Of a stretch of DNA of 64,000 nucleotides, positions 44,082 to 51,891 are shown in pieces. The position numbers and the translations under genes are program-made. Position 1 is the stretch's first letter. The number at the start of each line of letters is the position of its first letter. The notes below the pieces were generated by a model. That model had not been told where the DNA came from. It saw nothing but the letters and a program-made list of their open reading frames with translations, and made no database searches. Source of the DNA: Bruticola sp004554425 (GTDB lineage: Bacteria > Vulcanimicrobiota > Xenobia > Xenobiales > Xenobiaceae); the NCBI GenBank assembly GCA_958366945.1, contig CATXCY010000002.1:1-64000 (forward strand), in the 5' to 3' direction.

Positions 44082-44966
44082 ATGATAGAGCTTAGTGATG
44101 TCCATTTCTCTTATCCCAAGATTAAAAATAGCAGCGGCGGTGAAAGTAATGTAACTCCCTCTGAGTCTGATTATGAAATAATTAAAGGCATCAGTTTAAA
44201 GATAAAGCCTGGAGAATTTGTCTGTCTTTTAGGAGCCAACGGTTCGGGAAAGACTACTTTAGGTAAGCTTATCAATGGTTTGATTATACCTTCTTCTGGA
44301 ACTGTGAGTGTTGATAACTTTTCAACCGCCGACGAAGAAGAAATTTATGATGTGCGTCGTTTAGTAGGTATGGTCTTTCAAGATCCAACTCGCCAAATTG
44401 TGGCTTCTACCATAGAAGATGAATTGGCTTTTGGACCTGAAAATTTGGGAATACCCGCTCCGGAGATAAGAAAGCGTATTGATTGGGCTCTAAATATTTT
44501 GAACTTGGAGAAGATACGCAGCGCTGAGCCTCACTATCTTTCCGGCGGGCAGACTCAAAGGGTTGCTATTGCTAGTGTTTTGGTTATGTACCCGCGCTAT
44601 ATTATTATGGACGAGCCGACAGCTATGCTAGATCCTGCAGGCAGGCATAGCGTGCTTGAAGCTATTGATATTTTACGCCATTCTTTAGGAATGGCTGTCA
44701 TTTATATAACTCATCATATGGAAGAAGTTCTTTGTGCTCAGCGAGTTATTGCTATAAAAGAGGGCTCGCTGTTTTTTGACGGTACTCCTATGGAACTTTT
44801 TGAGGCAAGAAATATTGTTGAAGAGCTCTCTTTGGAAATGCCTCAGTTAGTTCAATTGATTAATTCTTTAAATGATCTGGGATACAACTTGCCTATGAGT
44901 TTTTCTTGGCAAGATACTGCAGAAAATATTGCTGCCAAACTGGAAAAACAAAATAATGCCGAATAA
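44082..44966 (+). CDS. ecfA1: ECF transporter ATPase subunit (EcfA1-like)
   Basis: 294 residues from ATG 44082; an in-frame TTG at 44061 has no good ribosome-binding site. Walker A GANGSGKTT, Q-loop region 'MVFQDPTRQIV', signature LSGGQTQRVAIA, Walker B IIMDEPTAMLD and H-loop THH. An insertion of about 20 polar residues follows 'FSYPKIK'. Pairs with the second ATPase and EcfT to energise vitamin or metal uptake. Position after rplQ is the usual one in Bacillota. Confidence 0.92.
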   Translation: MIELSDVHFSYPKIKNSSGGESNVTPSESDYEIIKGISLKIKPGEFVCLLGANGSGKTTLGKLINGLIIPSSGTVSVDNFSTADEEEIYDVRRLVGMVFQDPTRQIVASTIEDELAFGPENLGIPAPEIRKRIDWALNILNLEKIRSAEPHYLSGGQTQRVAIASVLVMYPRYIIMDEPTAMLDPAGRHSVLEAIDILRHSLGMAVIYITHHMEEVLCAQRVIAIKEGSLFFDGTPMELFEARNIVEELSLEMPQLVQLINSLNDLGYNLPMSFSWQDTAENIAAKLEKQNNAE

Positions 44967-45103
44967 AAGATGCTGTGTGGGGATGAATCTTTTTTTGCTA
45001 GGAGTATAAATTGCAGCGCAGAAAAATACAGCTGCGTTTTTATAGGTTAATTTGACTTTGATAATTTAGTTTGCGTTTTTTTTGGGGTAAAGGTTTAAAA
45101 TTT

Positions 45104-46300
45104 ATGCGCGTTGCGTTAGATGTAAGACCACTACAAGTGGGCACTAAGTATAGAGGCACCGGAACATATATAAGAGAGTTGCTGGAACAGTATTTGAAGC
45201 GCCGTCGCGAGATTGTACTTATGGCTTGGCCGGAAGAAGCTATTAGTTTAGATCAAGGCATACTTAATTCTTACGAGATTGTTAGAGTGCCTAAATGCAG
45301 CAATTTACCTATTTTTAAGTATTTTGGCTACAAACGCGACGGATTAGATAACCAAGCTGTTTATACGGAAATTGCTAAGCGAGTCGATTTGTTACATTTT
45401 ACAGATCCCCAAGATTTGCGCTTTGGCTTTCCTTGGAGCGATATCGGCGTGCCTAGAGTTTTAACCGTACATAATTTGATGTCGGTTACTCATAGCGATT
45501 TGTTCTTTGATTGTAATTTCGTAAAGATGAATTTACTGAAATTGATATATCGCGATTATATACAAAATTATACGCATTGCGATGCTATTTTGACTGATTC
45601 GCAATTTACAGAGCACTCTTTGCATTATTGCGTGAAAGGCAAATTGCCCATTACTAAAACAATTCTATTGGGCATTTCTGATCGCTACGTGCTTCCTTAC
45701 GTAAGCCAAGTAGATGAGTACAGATTGCAAAGAAAATTGCCTTCTCGTTTTATCTTGCACGTTGGCGCTCTTATGGGAAACAAAAATGTGGAGGCTTTGT
45801 TGCAAGCTACCGCTCCGCGTTGTAACTGGCCATTTGTTTTTGTCGGCCCTTATTCTGAGGAAGAGCGTGACTATTTCACTTCCAAATATCCTCAACAGCA
45901 AATCTATTGGCTTGGCTATGTGGATAGAGAAGAGTTACCTATGCTTTACGCAGCGGCCAGCTTAATGGCTTTCCCCTCGTTAGTTGAGGGATTTGGATTG
46001 CCTATTTTAGAGGCTATGGCTGTGGGAACTCCAGTTGTGTGCTCTAATACCTCTAGTTTGCCTGAAGTAGCAGGCAATGCTGCTATCACTTTTGACCCCA
46101 ACAAGCCGGAAGAAATTAGTAAATCTATTCATATGGTTATGAATGATGAAAATTTACGCATGCAAATGCGTACCCGTGGATTAGAACGGGCTCAACATCT
46201 TTCTTGGCGACGTACGGCTGATACCACATGGATGGTATATGAAGGTATTATTGAAGAGTATCAGCGTCAACGTAAAAAACGGGCTATGGCCGGAATTTAA
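45104..46300 (+). CDS. GT-B fold glycosyltransferase (GT4-like)
   Basis: 398 residues from ATG 45104. N-terminal acceptor half starts 'RVALDVRPLQVGTKYRGTGTY'. The C-terminal donor half has 'LHVGALMGNKN' and the GT4 motif EGFGLPILEAMAVGTPVV with both Glu residues. Transfers a sugar from a nucleotide sugar, probably in envelope polysaccharide synthesis (inference). Its place between the two ECF ATPase genes is unusual; only 11 nt separate it from the second one. Confidence 0.85.
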   Translation: MRVALDVRPLQVGTKYRGTGTYIRELLEQYLKRRREIVLMAWPEEAISLDQGILNSYEIVRVPKCSNLPIFKYFGYKRDGLDNQAVYTEIAKRVDLLHFTDPQDLRFGFPWSDIGVPRVLTVHNLMSVTHSDLFFDCNFVKMNLLKLIYRDYIQNYTHCDAILTDSQFTEHSLHYCVKGKLPITKTILLGISDRYVLPYVSQVDEYRLQRKLPSRFILHVGALMGNKNVEALLQATAPRCNWPFVFVGPYSEEERDYFTSKYPQQQIYWLGYVDREELPMLYAAASLMAFPSLVEGFGLPILEAMAVGTPVVCSNTSSLPEVAGNAAITFDPNKPEEISKSIHMVMNDENLRMQMRTRGLERAQHLSWRRTADTTWMVYEGIIEEYQRQRKKRAMAGI

Positions 46301-46311
46301 AATCAAAAATT

Positions 46312-47187
46312 ATGGAACCGATCATAAAGCTTGAGGATGTTTCCTTTACTTATATGGCCGGTACCCCTTTTGCCAAAAAAGCTTTAACTGGTGTTTCTTT
46401 ATCTATAAATAATGGTGAATCGATTGGTATAATTGGGGCTACCGGTAGTGGAAAATCTACTTTAATTCAACATTTTAATGGCTTACTTGTAAGTGATAGC
46501 GGCCGGGTAACGGTTAATGGCACAATCCTTGATGCGAAAACTTGCGGAGAAAAATTAGCTTCTGTTCGCTTTTCTGTGGGCATGTTGTTCCAATTTCCGG
46601 AGCAGCAATTATTTGAAGAAAATGTCTTTGCCGATATCGCCTTTGGCCCTAGAAATATGGGCTTGCCTGAACATGAAGTAGAAGAACGCACCGAAGAAGC
46701 TATCCGTTTAGTCGGTCTGGAACATATAGATTGTCGTCATGTTTCACCTTTTACTCTTTCCGGGGGAGAAAAACGCCGTGCTGCATTAGCTGGAGTTTTA
46801 GCTATGCGCCCTCGGTGCTTGGTTTTAGATGAACCTACCGCCGGTTTGGATCCCAAAGGCACCAGAGAAATTTTGGCCCTTTTAAATAACTTAAAAATAT
46901 CTGGTACTACTTTAATAGTCGTGTCGCATCGTTTTTCCGAGTTAGCTCAAATGTGTGAGCGTTTAATTGTGATGGGTGATGGTCGGGTTTTAGCTGATGG
47001 CCCTCTAGCTGAAGTGCTCTATTCCGAAGAATCTTTGCGCCAAGCTAAATTAGAAAGCCTCGATATTTGTAAAATTTGTGCCTATTTGCAAAAGGGGTTA
47101 GATACTCACGAGCGTCCTGTCTCTGTAGCTGAAGCTGTAAAATTTATTGAAAAGTTGCGCAATAGAGTTAGTAAAGCTCTTAGTTGA
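46312..47187 (+). CDS. ecfA2: ECF transporter ATPase subunit (EcfA2-like)
   Basis: 291 residues. Walker A GATGSGKST, 'GMLFQFPEQQLFEENVFADIAFGPRNMG', signature LSGGEKRRAALAG, Walker B LVLDEPTAGLD, and SHRFSE. The 'FPEQQLFEE' segment is typical of the EcfA2/CbiO2 member. Its EcfT partner is 5.6 kb downstream, displaced by the glycine-zipper island. Confidence 0.92.
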   Translation: MEPIIKLEDVSFTYMAGTPFAKKALTGVSLSINNGESIGIIGATGSGKSTLIQHFNGLLVSDSGRVTVNGTILDAKTCGEKLASVRFSVGMLFQFPEQQLFEENVFADIAFGPRNMGLPEHEVEERTEEAIRLVGLEHIDCRHVSPFTLSGGEKRRAALAGVLAMRPRCLVLDEPTAGLDPKGTREILALLNNLKISGTTLIVVSHRFSELAQMCERLIVMGDGRVLADGPLAEVLYSEESLRQAKLESLDICKICAYLQKGLDTHERPVSVAEAVKFIEKLRNRVSKALS

Positions 47188-47265
47188 GCCTTAACTAATC
47201 CTTAGTTTTTCCAGTTAACTTAGTTTATGCAAAGCTGGATAATATAAGCGTAAAACAGAAGCAAG

Positions 47266-47293
47266 CATTTCGGTATTTTTTTATATCGAAATG
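47266..47293 (+). promoter_or_regulatory. Leader hairpin, glycine-zipper gene 1
   Basis: 11-bp arms CATTTCGGTAT / ATATCGAAATG (one G-U), 6-nt T loop, followed at once by the Shine-Dalgarno GGAGG (47296-47300). Member of the set of four related hairpins in this island. Confidence 0.55.
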
Positions 47294-47306
47294 GTGGAGG
47301 TAGGAT

Positions 47307-48059
47307 ATGGATACGCTAACCAGCTACGCTAACAACTATAATTCTCAAATAAGTGACGCTCAAAGCAGTCAAAATAAAAAGTCACTTTTAAGTAAAATTG
47401 CCGGTGGTATCGCTGGAGCTGTGGGTGGTTTTTGTGTAGGAGGCCCTGTTGGCGCAGTTATCGGAGCCGGAGTAGGTGTGGCTGCAGGCAGTGCCACCAA
47501 TAAAGTATTCTCTAGTGAAACTGGTGGTACTCTTGGTGGTGCGGCTATTGGAGGCTTGGTAGGCAGTGCCTTGGGGCCTGTAGGTACTTTGGTTGGTGGA
47601 GCTATAGGTGGCCTTATTGGCAACAAGATAGGTGAGAAAAATTCTCAAGAAAATGCTTTAGCTAGCACACCTTATTTGCCAATTTATTCCAATGGCAATT
47701 CTACTACAAGCTCCGGCTTAGGCCTTTCATCCGATTATAGCAGCGCTTTAACTGGTATGACTTCTAGTGGAATTTACAATTATGACAGTAGCTCCAGCAA
47801 CATTTCTAATCTTCTTTCTTCTGGAAGCACGGATGTTAACAGTTATATCAGCAATTTGACCGGTAGTAGCACTTCTTCGCAAGCTCAGATTATGCAACTG
47901 TCTACGCAAATGATGAGCAACTATTTAAATAATTATGGCTCAAGTTTAAGTGGGATTACCTCTCTGTATGGCGGTACCGATGGCCTAATGCAAATGTATA
48001 CTACCCAGAGTTCGCAGTATCTTCAGGGTATGAATTCTATTTTGGAAAGTAGCAAATAG
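47307..48059 (+). CDS. Glycine-zipper protein 1
   Basis: 250 residues; GGAGG precedes ATG. N-terminal polar 30 residues, then a hydrophobic Gly/Ala/Val core (about 30-110) starting 'KKSLLSKIAGG' with many G-x3-G steps and a single Cys in GGFCVGGPVGA. The remainder is Ser/Asn/Thr-rich, ending with 'AQIMQLSTQMMSNYL...YLQGMNSI'. No Sec signal. Shares its whole length with glycine-zipper protein 3. Glycine zippers pack as membrane helices; membrane insertion or pore formation is plausible (inference). Function unknown. Confidence 0.7.
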   Translation: MDTLTSYANNYNSQISDAQSSQNKKSLLSKIAGGIAGAVGGFCVGGPVGAVIGAGVGVAAGSATNKVFSSETGGTLGGAAIGGLVGSALGPVGTLVGGAIGGLIGNKIGEKNSQENALASTPYLPIYSNGNSTTSSGLGLSSDYSSALTGMTSSGIYNYDSSSSNISNLLSSGSTDVNSYISNLTGSSTSSQAQIMQLSTQMMSNYLNNYGSSLSGITSLYGGTDGLMQMYTTQSSQYLQGMNSILESSK

Positions 48060-48081
48060 AAAATAACTTAAAATATAGCTT

Positions 48082-48120
48082 AAAGTCCCCGTGAATGTAG
48101 TCTCGCTGGGACTTTTTTTT
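48082..48120 (+). terminator. Intrinsic terminator
   Basis: AAAGTCCC / GGGACTTT arms followed by a run of T. Ends glycine-zipper gene 1. Confidence 0.8.
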
Positions 48121-48139
48121 GTTTTTTTTTTGAAAAGCA

Positions 48140-48218
48140 CTTAACTTTTACTTAATTGTGCGTTATAAAAACAGTGCCTAATTATATAATGTTTTCGGTT
48201 TCGTATATGAGCTGAAAA
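48140..48218 (+). promoter_or_regulatory. Upstream block and hairpin, glycine-zipper gene 2
   Basis: CTTAACTTTTACTTAA followed after 8 nt by TATAAA (48140-48169), related to the blocks before genes 3 and 4. A perfect TATAAT at 48185-48190 could be the -10 box. The hairpin TTTTCGG (48192-48198) / CTGAAAA (48212-48218) ends 4 nt before GGAGG. Confidence 0.5.
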
Positions 48219-48233
48219 AAATGGAGGAATACA

Positions 48234-48731
48234 ATGAGTTTAGCTACCACTTTGAACTATACCAATAATCTTTATGGCCAGTTCGGTGCTGCTCCTGTAG
48301 AGCAGCCCAAAACTAGTACTACCGCTGGTAAAATCTTAGGCGGTATCGTTGGTGCTGTTGGCGGCTTCTGCGTAGGCGGTCCCGTCGGCGCTGTGGTCGG
48401 TGCTGGTGTGGGTGCTGCTGCTGGTACTGGCGTACAGAAAACTTTCTCTAGCCAGTTGGGTGGAACTATTGGCGGTGGTGTAGTCGGCGGTGTAGCCGGA
48501 GCTGCTATCGGTACCATCTTTGGGCCGGCTGGAACTTTGATCGGTGCCAAGATCGGTGGCGCTATCGGTGGTTTGCTCGGTCGTGCCATTGGCAATCACT
48601 CTGAGCAGAAGAGAACTCAACAACTTACTCAGCAAATGATGGCTCAGTATCAGCAAGCTGGTGCCAACATGGCCAACTACTACCAGAGCACTTATGCTGC
48701 CCAGTATATGAACGGTGGCTTAGGTTTCTAG
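48234..48731 (+). CDS. Glycine-zipper protein 2 (short form)
   Basis: 165 residues, ATGGAGG upstream. Same core as its neighbours, here 'TAGKILGGIVGAVGGFCVGG' onward with the invariant Cys, continuing through 'GGTIGGGVVGGVAGAAIGTIFG'. The C-terminal Ser/Asn-rich half of proteins 1 and 3 is missing; a short Gln/Tyr-rich tail replaces it. Separate transcription unit by its own terminator. Confidence 0.7.
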   Translation: MSLATTLNYTNNLYGQFGAAPVEQPKTSTTAGKILGGIVGAVGGFCVGGPVGAVVGAGVGAAAGTGVQKTFSSQLGGTIGGGVVGGVAGAAIGTIFGPAGTLIGAKIGGAIGGLLGRAIGNHSEQKRTQQLTQQMMAQYQQAGANMANYYQSTYAAQYMNGGLGF

Positions 48732-48763
48732 TCTTTAGAACTATATAAACTTATATCCAAAAA

Positions 48764-48801
48764 AATACGCTCTACTTTATGGTGTGGGGCGTATTTTTTT
48801 T
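48764..48801 (+). terminator. Intrinsic terminator
   Basis: AATACGC / GCGTATT outer arms with partial inner pairing and T8. Ends glycine-zipper gene 2. Confidence 0.8.
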
Positions 48802-48870
48802 GCACTTAGCTGTGTGCTAAAGAAGTGTTGATAGCATTTTAGCTAAATTGTAAATAAATTCTATAAAAAG

Positions 48871-48952
48871 CTTTACTTTTACTTAAAGTGTGTGATAAAG
48901 GGTGTAGATGAAAACAAAATAAAGTTTCGGTTTATTCAACATAAAGCCGAAA
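48871..48952 (+). promoter_or_regulatory. Upstream block and hairpin, glycine-zipper gene 3
   Basis: Block from 48871 begins CTTTACTTTTACTTAAAG, continues TGTGTGATAAAGGGTGTAGA and then an A-rich tract; it is nearly identical to the block before gene 4. The hairpin TTTCGGTTTAT / ATAAAGCCGAAA (one bulge, 48925-48952) ends 5 nt before GGAGG. Confidence 0.6.
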
Positions 48953-48967
48953 AACTGGAGGTACATT

Positions 48968-49786
48968 ATGGGAGCTCTTTCTAACGCTAGTAATATTGCC
49001 ATGTCTATGTATCAGTTACAAAGCAGCCACATGCAGCAAGCTCAAGAGCAGCAAGAGAAAAAATCTTTGCTCGGCAAAATCGCCGGTGGAATTCTCGGTG
49101 GAGTAGCTGGCTTCTGCGTAGGTGGCCCTATTGGTGCCGTAGTTGGCGCCGGTGCCGGTGTTGCCGCTGCTAAAGGTGCTGAAAAAGTTTTCTCCAGCGA
49201 AAAAGGTGGCCACGTTGGTGGCGCTGTTGTTGGCGGTTTGGTGGGCAGTGCTTTCGGCCCTATCGGTACTATCGCTGGTGGCGCTATCGGCACTGTAATC
49301 GGTGGCAAGATTGGTGAAAAGAACGAACAGCAGAATGCTCTCGCTCAGTATGGTTATATGATGCCCCCCTACATGATGTATCCTTCCATGATGGGTGGCC
49401 TTGGAGGTATGACCAGTTCCGGTTTGGGTCTCGGCGGTTTCGGTATGGGCAGCAGTGCCTTAACTGGCATTGGTACCAACGGTCTCTACAACTACAGCAA
49501 CAACGGTTATGATTTCTCCACCTCTTTGAGCAGCGGTACTAAGAATTTGACCGGTGTGAGCACTCAGGACTATATCAAAAACATGAATAGCGCTGAAAAT
49601 CAGGCTCAGATCATGCAAATGGCTCAGAAGATGATGAGCAGCTATCTTGGTACCTACGGTGGTGCTTTGGGTGGCGTAGCTACTCTCTGTGGCGGTACCG
49701 AAGGTTTAATGCAAAACTTCAATACTCAGAGCGCTCAGTATCTTAAAGGCATGGCCTCCTTCATGGGTGGCGTTAGCGCCAAGTAA
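48968..49786 (+). CDS. Glycine-zipper protein 3
   Basis: 272 residues. N-terminal 'MGALSNASNIAMSMYQLQ' and a Gln/Glu/Lys patch, then the core 'KKSLLGKIAGGILGGVAGFC' continuing to about residue 118. Then a Met/Gly/Tyr-rich region, and a tail 'AQIMQMAQKMMSSYLG...YLKGMASF' homologous to protein 1. A second Cys occurs in 'TLCGGTEG'. No signal peptide or enzymatic motif. Codon usage is closer to highly expressed genes than that of gene 1. Confidence 0.7.
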   Translation: MGALSNASNIAMSMYQLQSSHMQQAQEQQEKKSLLGKIAGGILGGVAGFCVGGPIGAVVGAGAGVAAAKGAEKVFSSEKGGHVGGAVVGGLVGSAFGPIGTIAGGAIGTVIGGKIGEKNEQQNALAQYGYMMPPYMMYPSMMGGLGGMTSSGLGLGGFGMGSSALTGIGTNGLYNYSNNGYDFSTSLSSGTKNLTGVSTQDYIKNMNSAENQAQIMQMAQKMMSSYLGTYGGALGGVATLCGGTEGLMQNFNTQSAQYLKGMASFMGGVSAK

Positions 49787-49823
49787 ATATTAGTTCACTC
49801 ATCTAGACCGTGAGGTCTACGTG

Positions 49824-49866
49824 TAGCCCCCTTTCGGTATATGTTCGAAAGGGGGCTATTTTTTTT
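49824..49866 (+). terminator. Intrinsic terminator
   Basis: Perfect 13-bp arms TAGCCCCCTTTCG / CGAAAGGGGGCTA, 9-nt loop, eight T. A small TAGACC / GGTCTA hairpin (49804-49819) precedes it. Ends glycine-zipper gene 3. Confidence 0.92.
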
Positions 49867-49921
49867 AGCTAATTTGGCAATTCATAAATGAAAAATAAGT
49901 GTTTTTTTACTATTAAACAGC

Positions 49922-50006
49922 CTTTACTTTTGCTTAAAGTGTGTGATAAAGGGTGTAGATAAAAATAAAATAAAATTTCGGTTCAGCTAACGTAACGGAA
50001 TCGAAA
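49922..50006 (+). promoter_or_regulatory. Upstream block and hairpin, glycine-zipper gene 4
   Basis: Block from 49922 begins CTTTACTTTTGCTTAAAG, with only scattered differences from the gene 3 block over about 55 bp. The hairpin TTTCGGTTC / GAATCGAAA (one mismatch, 49976-50006) ends 3 nt before GGAGG. Confidence 0.6.
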
Positions 50007-50020
50007 ATCGGAGGTATACC

Positions 50021-51625
50021 ATGGGAGCTTTAAGTACTGCAGCGTCTGTCGCTCAAGTGATTGCTACTCAGCAGCAGAAAGTTCAAGAGCAACAAGAAAA
50101 GAAATCATTATTCGGTAAGATTGCCGGCGGTATTATCGGTGGTGTAGCTGGTTTCTGCGTAGGAGGCCCGATTGGTGCTGTAGTCGGTGCCGGTGCTGGT
50201 GTCGCTGCTGCTAAAGGCGCTGAAAAAGTTTTCTCTACCGAAAAAGGTGGTAAGGTTGGCGGCAGTGTAGCCGGCGGTGTAGTCGGAGCTGCTTTGGGTG
50301 GCCCTATCGGTGCTGGCATCGGCGCTATGATCGGCTCTAAGATCGGTGGCAGCGTTGGCTCCAATAACGAAACTCTTAATAGTTTTGCTAACGCCAACAG
50401 CGGTTTAATTGGTGGCTTAGGTGGCCAAGTTAACTATTCCTTAATTCAGGATGGACTCGGTGTAGGTGGCAAGATCGTCAATTATAATGGCGGTATCTGG
50501 GGAGACACCGCTACTCGCTTCGGCACTAGCAAAAATGATGCTATCAATATGAACGGCGGATTAGGCAACGATACTCTCCGCGCTTATGGCGGTGGCGGTA
50601 ACGATCGCATCAAAGTCAATGGTGGCGTTGGCAACGATACAGTTCGCGTCAATGGCGGCAAAGGTCACGATCAGGTGCTCGTCAATGGTGGAGCCGGTAA
50701 AGACGACGTCCGCGTCAATGGCGGCAAAGGTCATGATCAGGTGCTCGTCAATGGTGGAGCCGGTAAAGACAACGTCCGTGTCAATGGTGGCGAGGGTAAC
50801 GATGCTATTCGTGTTAACGGTGGTACTGGTAAAGACACTATAGCTATTAACGGTGGCAAAGGCAACGACTTTGTGGTAGCTGATGGCGGCTCTGGCAAGG
50901 ATCGCATTTTTGTAAACGGTGGCGAAGGCAATGATCGCATCGTAGCTGACGGCGGTTCCGGCAACGACTTCATGGCTATCAACGGCGGTAAAGGCAATGA
51001 TGAAATTCTCGCTACCGGCGGCAAAGGTAACGATCGCGTAAATATCAACGCTGGCGAAGGTAACGATAAGATTAGATACGTCGTAGACGAAGGCAAAGAC
51101 AAAGTCAATATCAATGGCGGCAAAGGCAACGATCGCTTTACTCTCCAGGTAAAACCTGAAGACAACGTTACCGTAGTCGATAAAGAGGGCAACATCCTCT
51201 ATAAGCAAGGCGATGGCGGTACTACTGTGACCGTTGATAATATTAACGAGTTTAGCGTCCAGGGCCAAAATGGTGAAGCCATCTTCTCCGCAGCTAATTA
51301 TGGCGGCGAGTTCCAGGCCGTCCCTGCCGGTTTATTCGAGTTCAAAGATGCTATGGCTCAAATGAATCAGGCCTATGGCAACTATGGTAGCTTCGGCGGT
51401 GTGCAGAGTGGTTATACCGGTGGTGGAGCCCTTTCTACCGCTGCTTCTATTGCTCAGATGACTGCTAACGATTATCAGAATGCTCAGGCTATCTATGCCA
51501 TGATGCAAATGCAGCAGAGCCAGCAAATGTATATGCCTACTTACGACTACTCTAGTTTCTTCTCCAACAACCTCGGTGGCTATCAAGACGCCCAGATTCA
51601 GTATCTCGATGGAACCATAAGATAA
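50021..51625 (+). CDS. Glycine-zipper protein 4 with 11-residue RTX-like repeats
   Basis: 534 residues. N-terminus 'MGALSTAASVAQVIATQQQK' and the zipper core with invariant Cys match protein 3 closely. After about residue 177 come 18 consecutive 11-residue repeats of the form N-G-G-x-G-N/K-D-x-V/I-x-V (to residue 375), resembling calcium-binding RTX repeats but with period 11, not 9. A beta-rich segment and a Met/Gln/Tyr-rich tail follow. The tail contains 'GALSTAASIAQM', a near copy of the protein's own N-terminus. Likely surface-exposed or secreted beta-solenoid joined to a membrane-active core (inference). Confidence 0.72.
   Translation: MGALSTAASVAQVIATQQQKVQEQQEKKSLFGKIAGGIIGGVAGFCVGGPIGAVVGAGAGVAAAKGAEKVFSTEKGGKVGGSVAGGVVGAALGGPIGAGIGAMIGSKIGGSVGSNNETLNSFANANSGLIGGLGGQVNYSLIQDGLGVGGKIVNYNGGIWGDTATRFGTSKNDAINMNGGLGNDTLRAYGGGGNDRIKVNGGVGNDTVRVNGGKGHDQVLVNGGAGKDDVRVNGGKGHDQVLVNGGAGKDNVRVNGGEGNDAIRVNGGTGKDTIAINGGKGNDFVVADGGSGKDRIFVNGGEGNDRIVADGGSGNDFMAINGGKGNDEILATGGKGNDRVNINAGEGNDKIRYVVDEGKDKVNINGGKGNDRFTLQVKPEDNVTVVDKEGNILYKQGDGGTTVTVDNINEFSVQGQNGEAIFSAANYGGEFQAVPAGLFEFKDAMAQMNQAYGNYGSFGGVQSGYTGGGALSTAASIAQMTANDYQNAQAIYAMMQMQQSQQMYMPTYDYSSFFSNNLGGYQDAQIQYLDGTIR
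50552..51145 (+). repeat. 18 tandem 33-bp repeats coding 11-residue units
   Basis: Eighteen in-frame units with no gaps. Units 4-5 (50651-50716) and 6-7 (50717-50782) form a near-identical 66-bp tandem duplication, the most recent expansion. Later units are more diverged; unit 17 lacks the GG pair. Confidence 0.9.
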
Positions 51626-51702
51626 GTAGTGTGCAACGTATCAGTTTGCAACTGCGTTTCCAGTATGAAAAGCTTGTTGCCTAACTGGTAGCTGTACAAA
51701 GG

Positions 51703-51755
51703 AGAACCTCAGTGGCAGAAAGTTATGCTCTGCCTCAGCTGAGGTTCTTTTTTTA
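51703..51755 (+). terminator. Intrinsic terminator
   Basis: Perfect 10-bp arms AGAACCTCAG / CTGAGGTTCT, inner arms GGCAGA / TCTGCC, then seven T. Ends the glycine-zipper island. Confidence 0.88.
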
Positions 51756-51891
51756 TTGCTTGTCGATTTGCTTGGCAGGTTTGCAGCAGGAAGTCACTAA
51801 ACACGGAAGCGCTTGTGGGGGAAGGTCTATTCCGTGAGTGGAGGCAGACTGCTTTTTTTGTTTGCCTTTTTTTGTAAATGGGGTTTTTGCT

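Noticed and set aside
47369..47626. Double-glycine bacteriocin leaders in the glycine-zipper proteins
   Set aside because: The N-termini lack the leader pattern and the AGG step is within the repeated core, not at a clear cleavage site.
50552..51145. CRISPR-like regular repeats
   Set aside because: Period is 33 bp, in frame, with no unique spacers; it codes for protein repeats.
50561..51268. 235-codon minus-strand frame opposite the 11-residue repeats
   Set aside because: Created by the repetitive codon pattern on the plus strand; composition is not protein-like.
47188..51760. Mobile element carrying the glycine-zipper island
   Set aside because: No transposase, integrase, terminal inverted repeats or target-site duplication could be seen at the borders.
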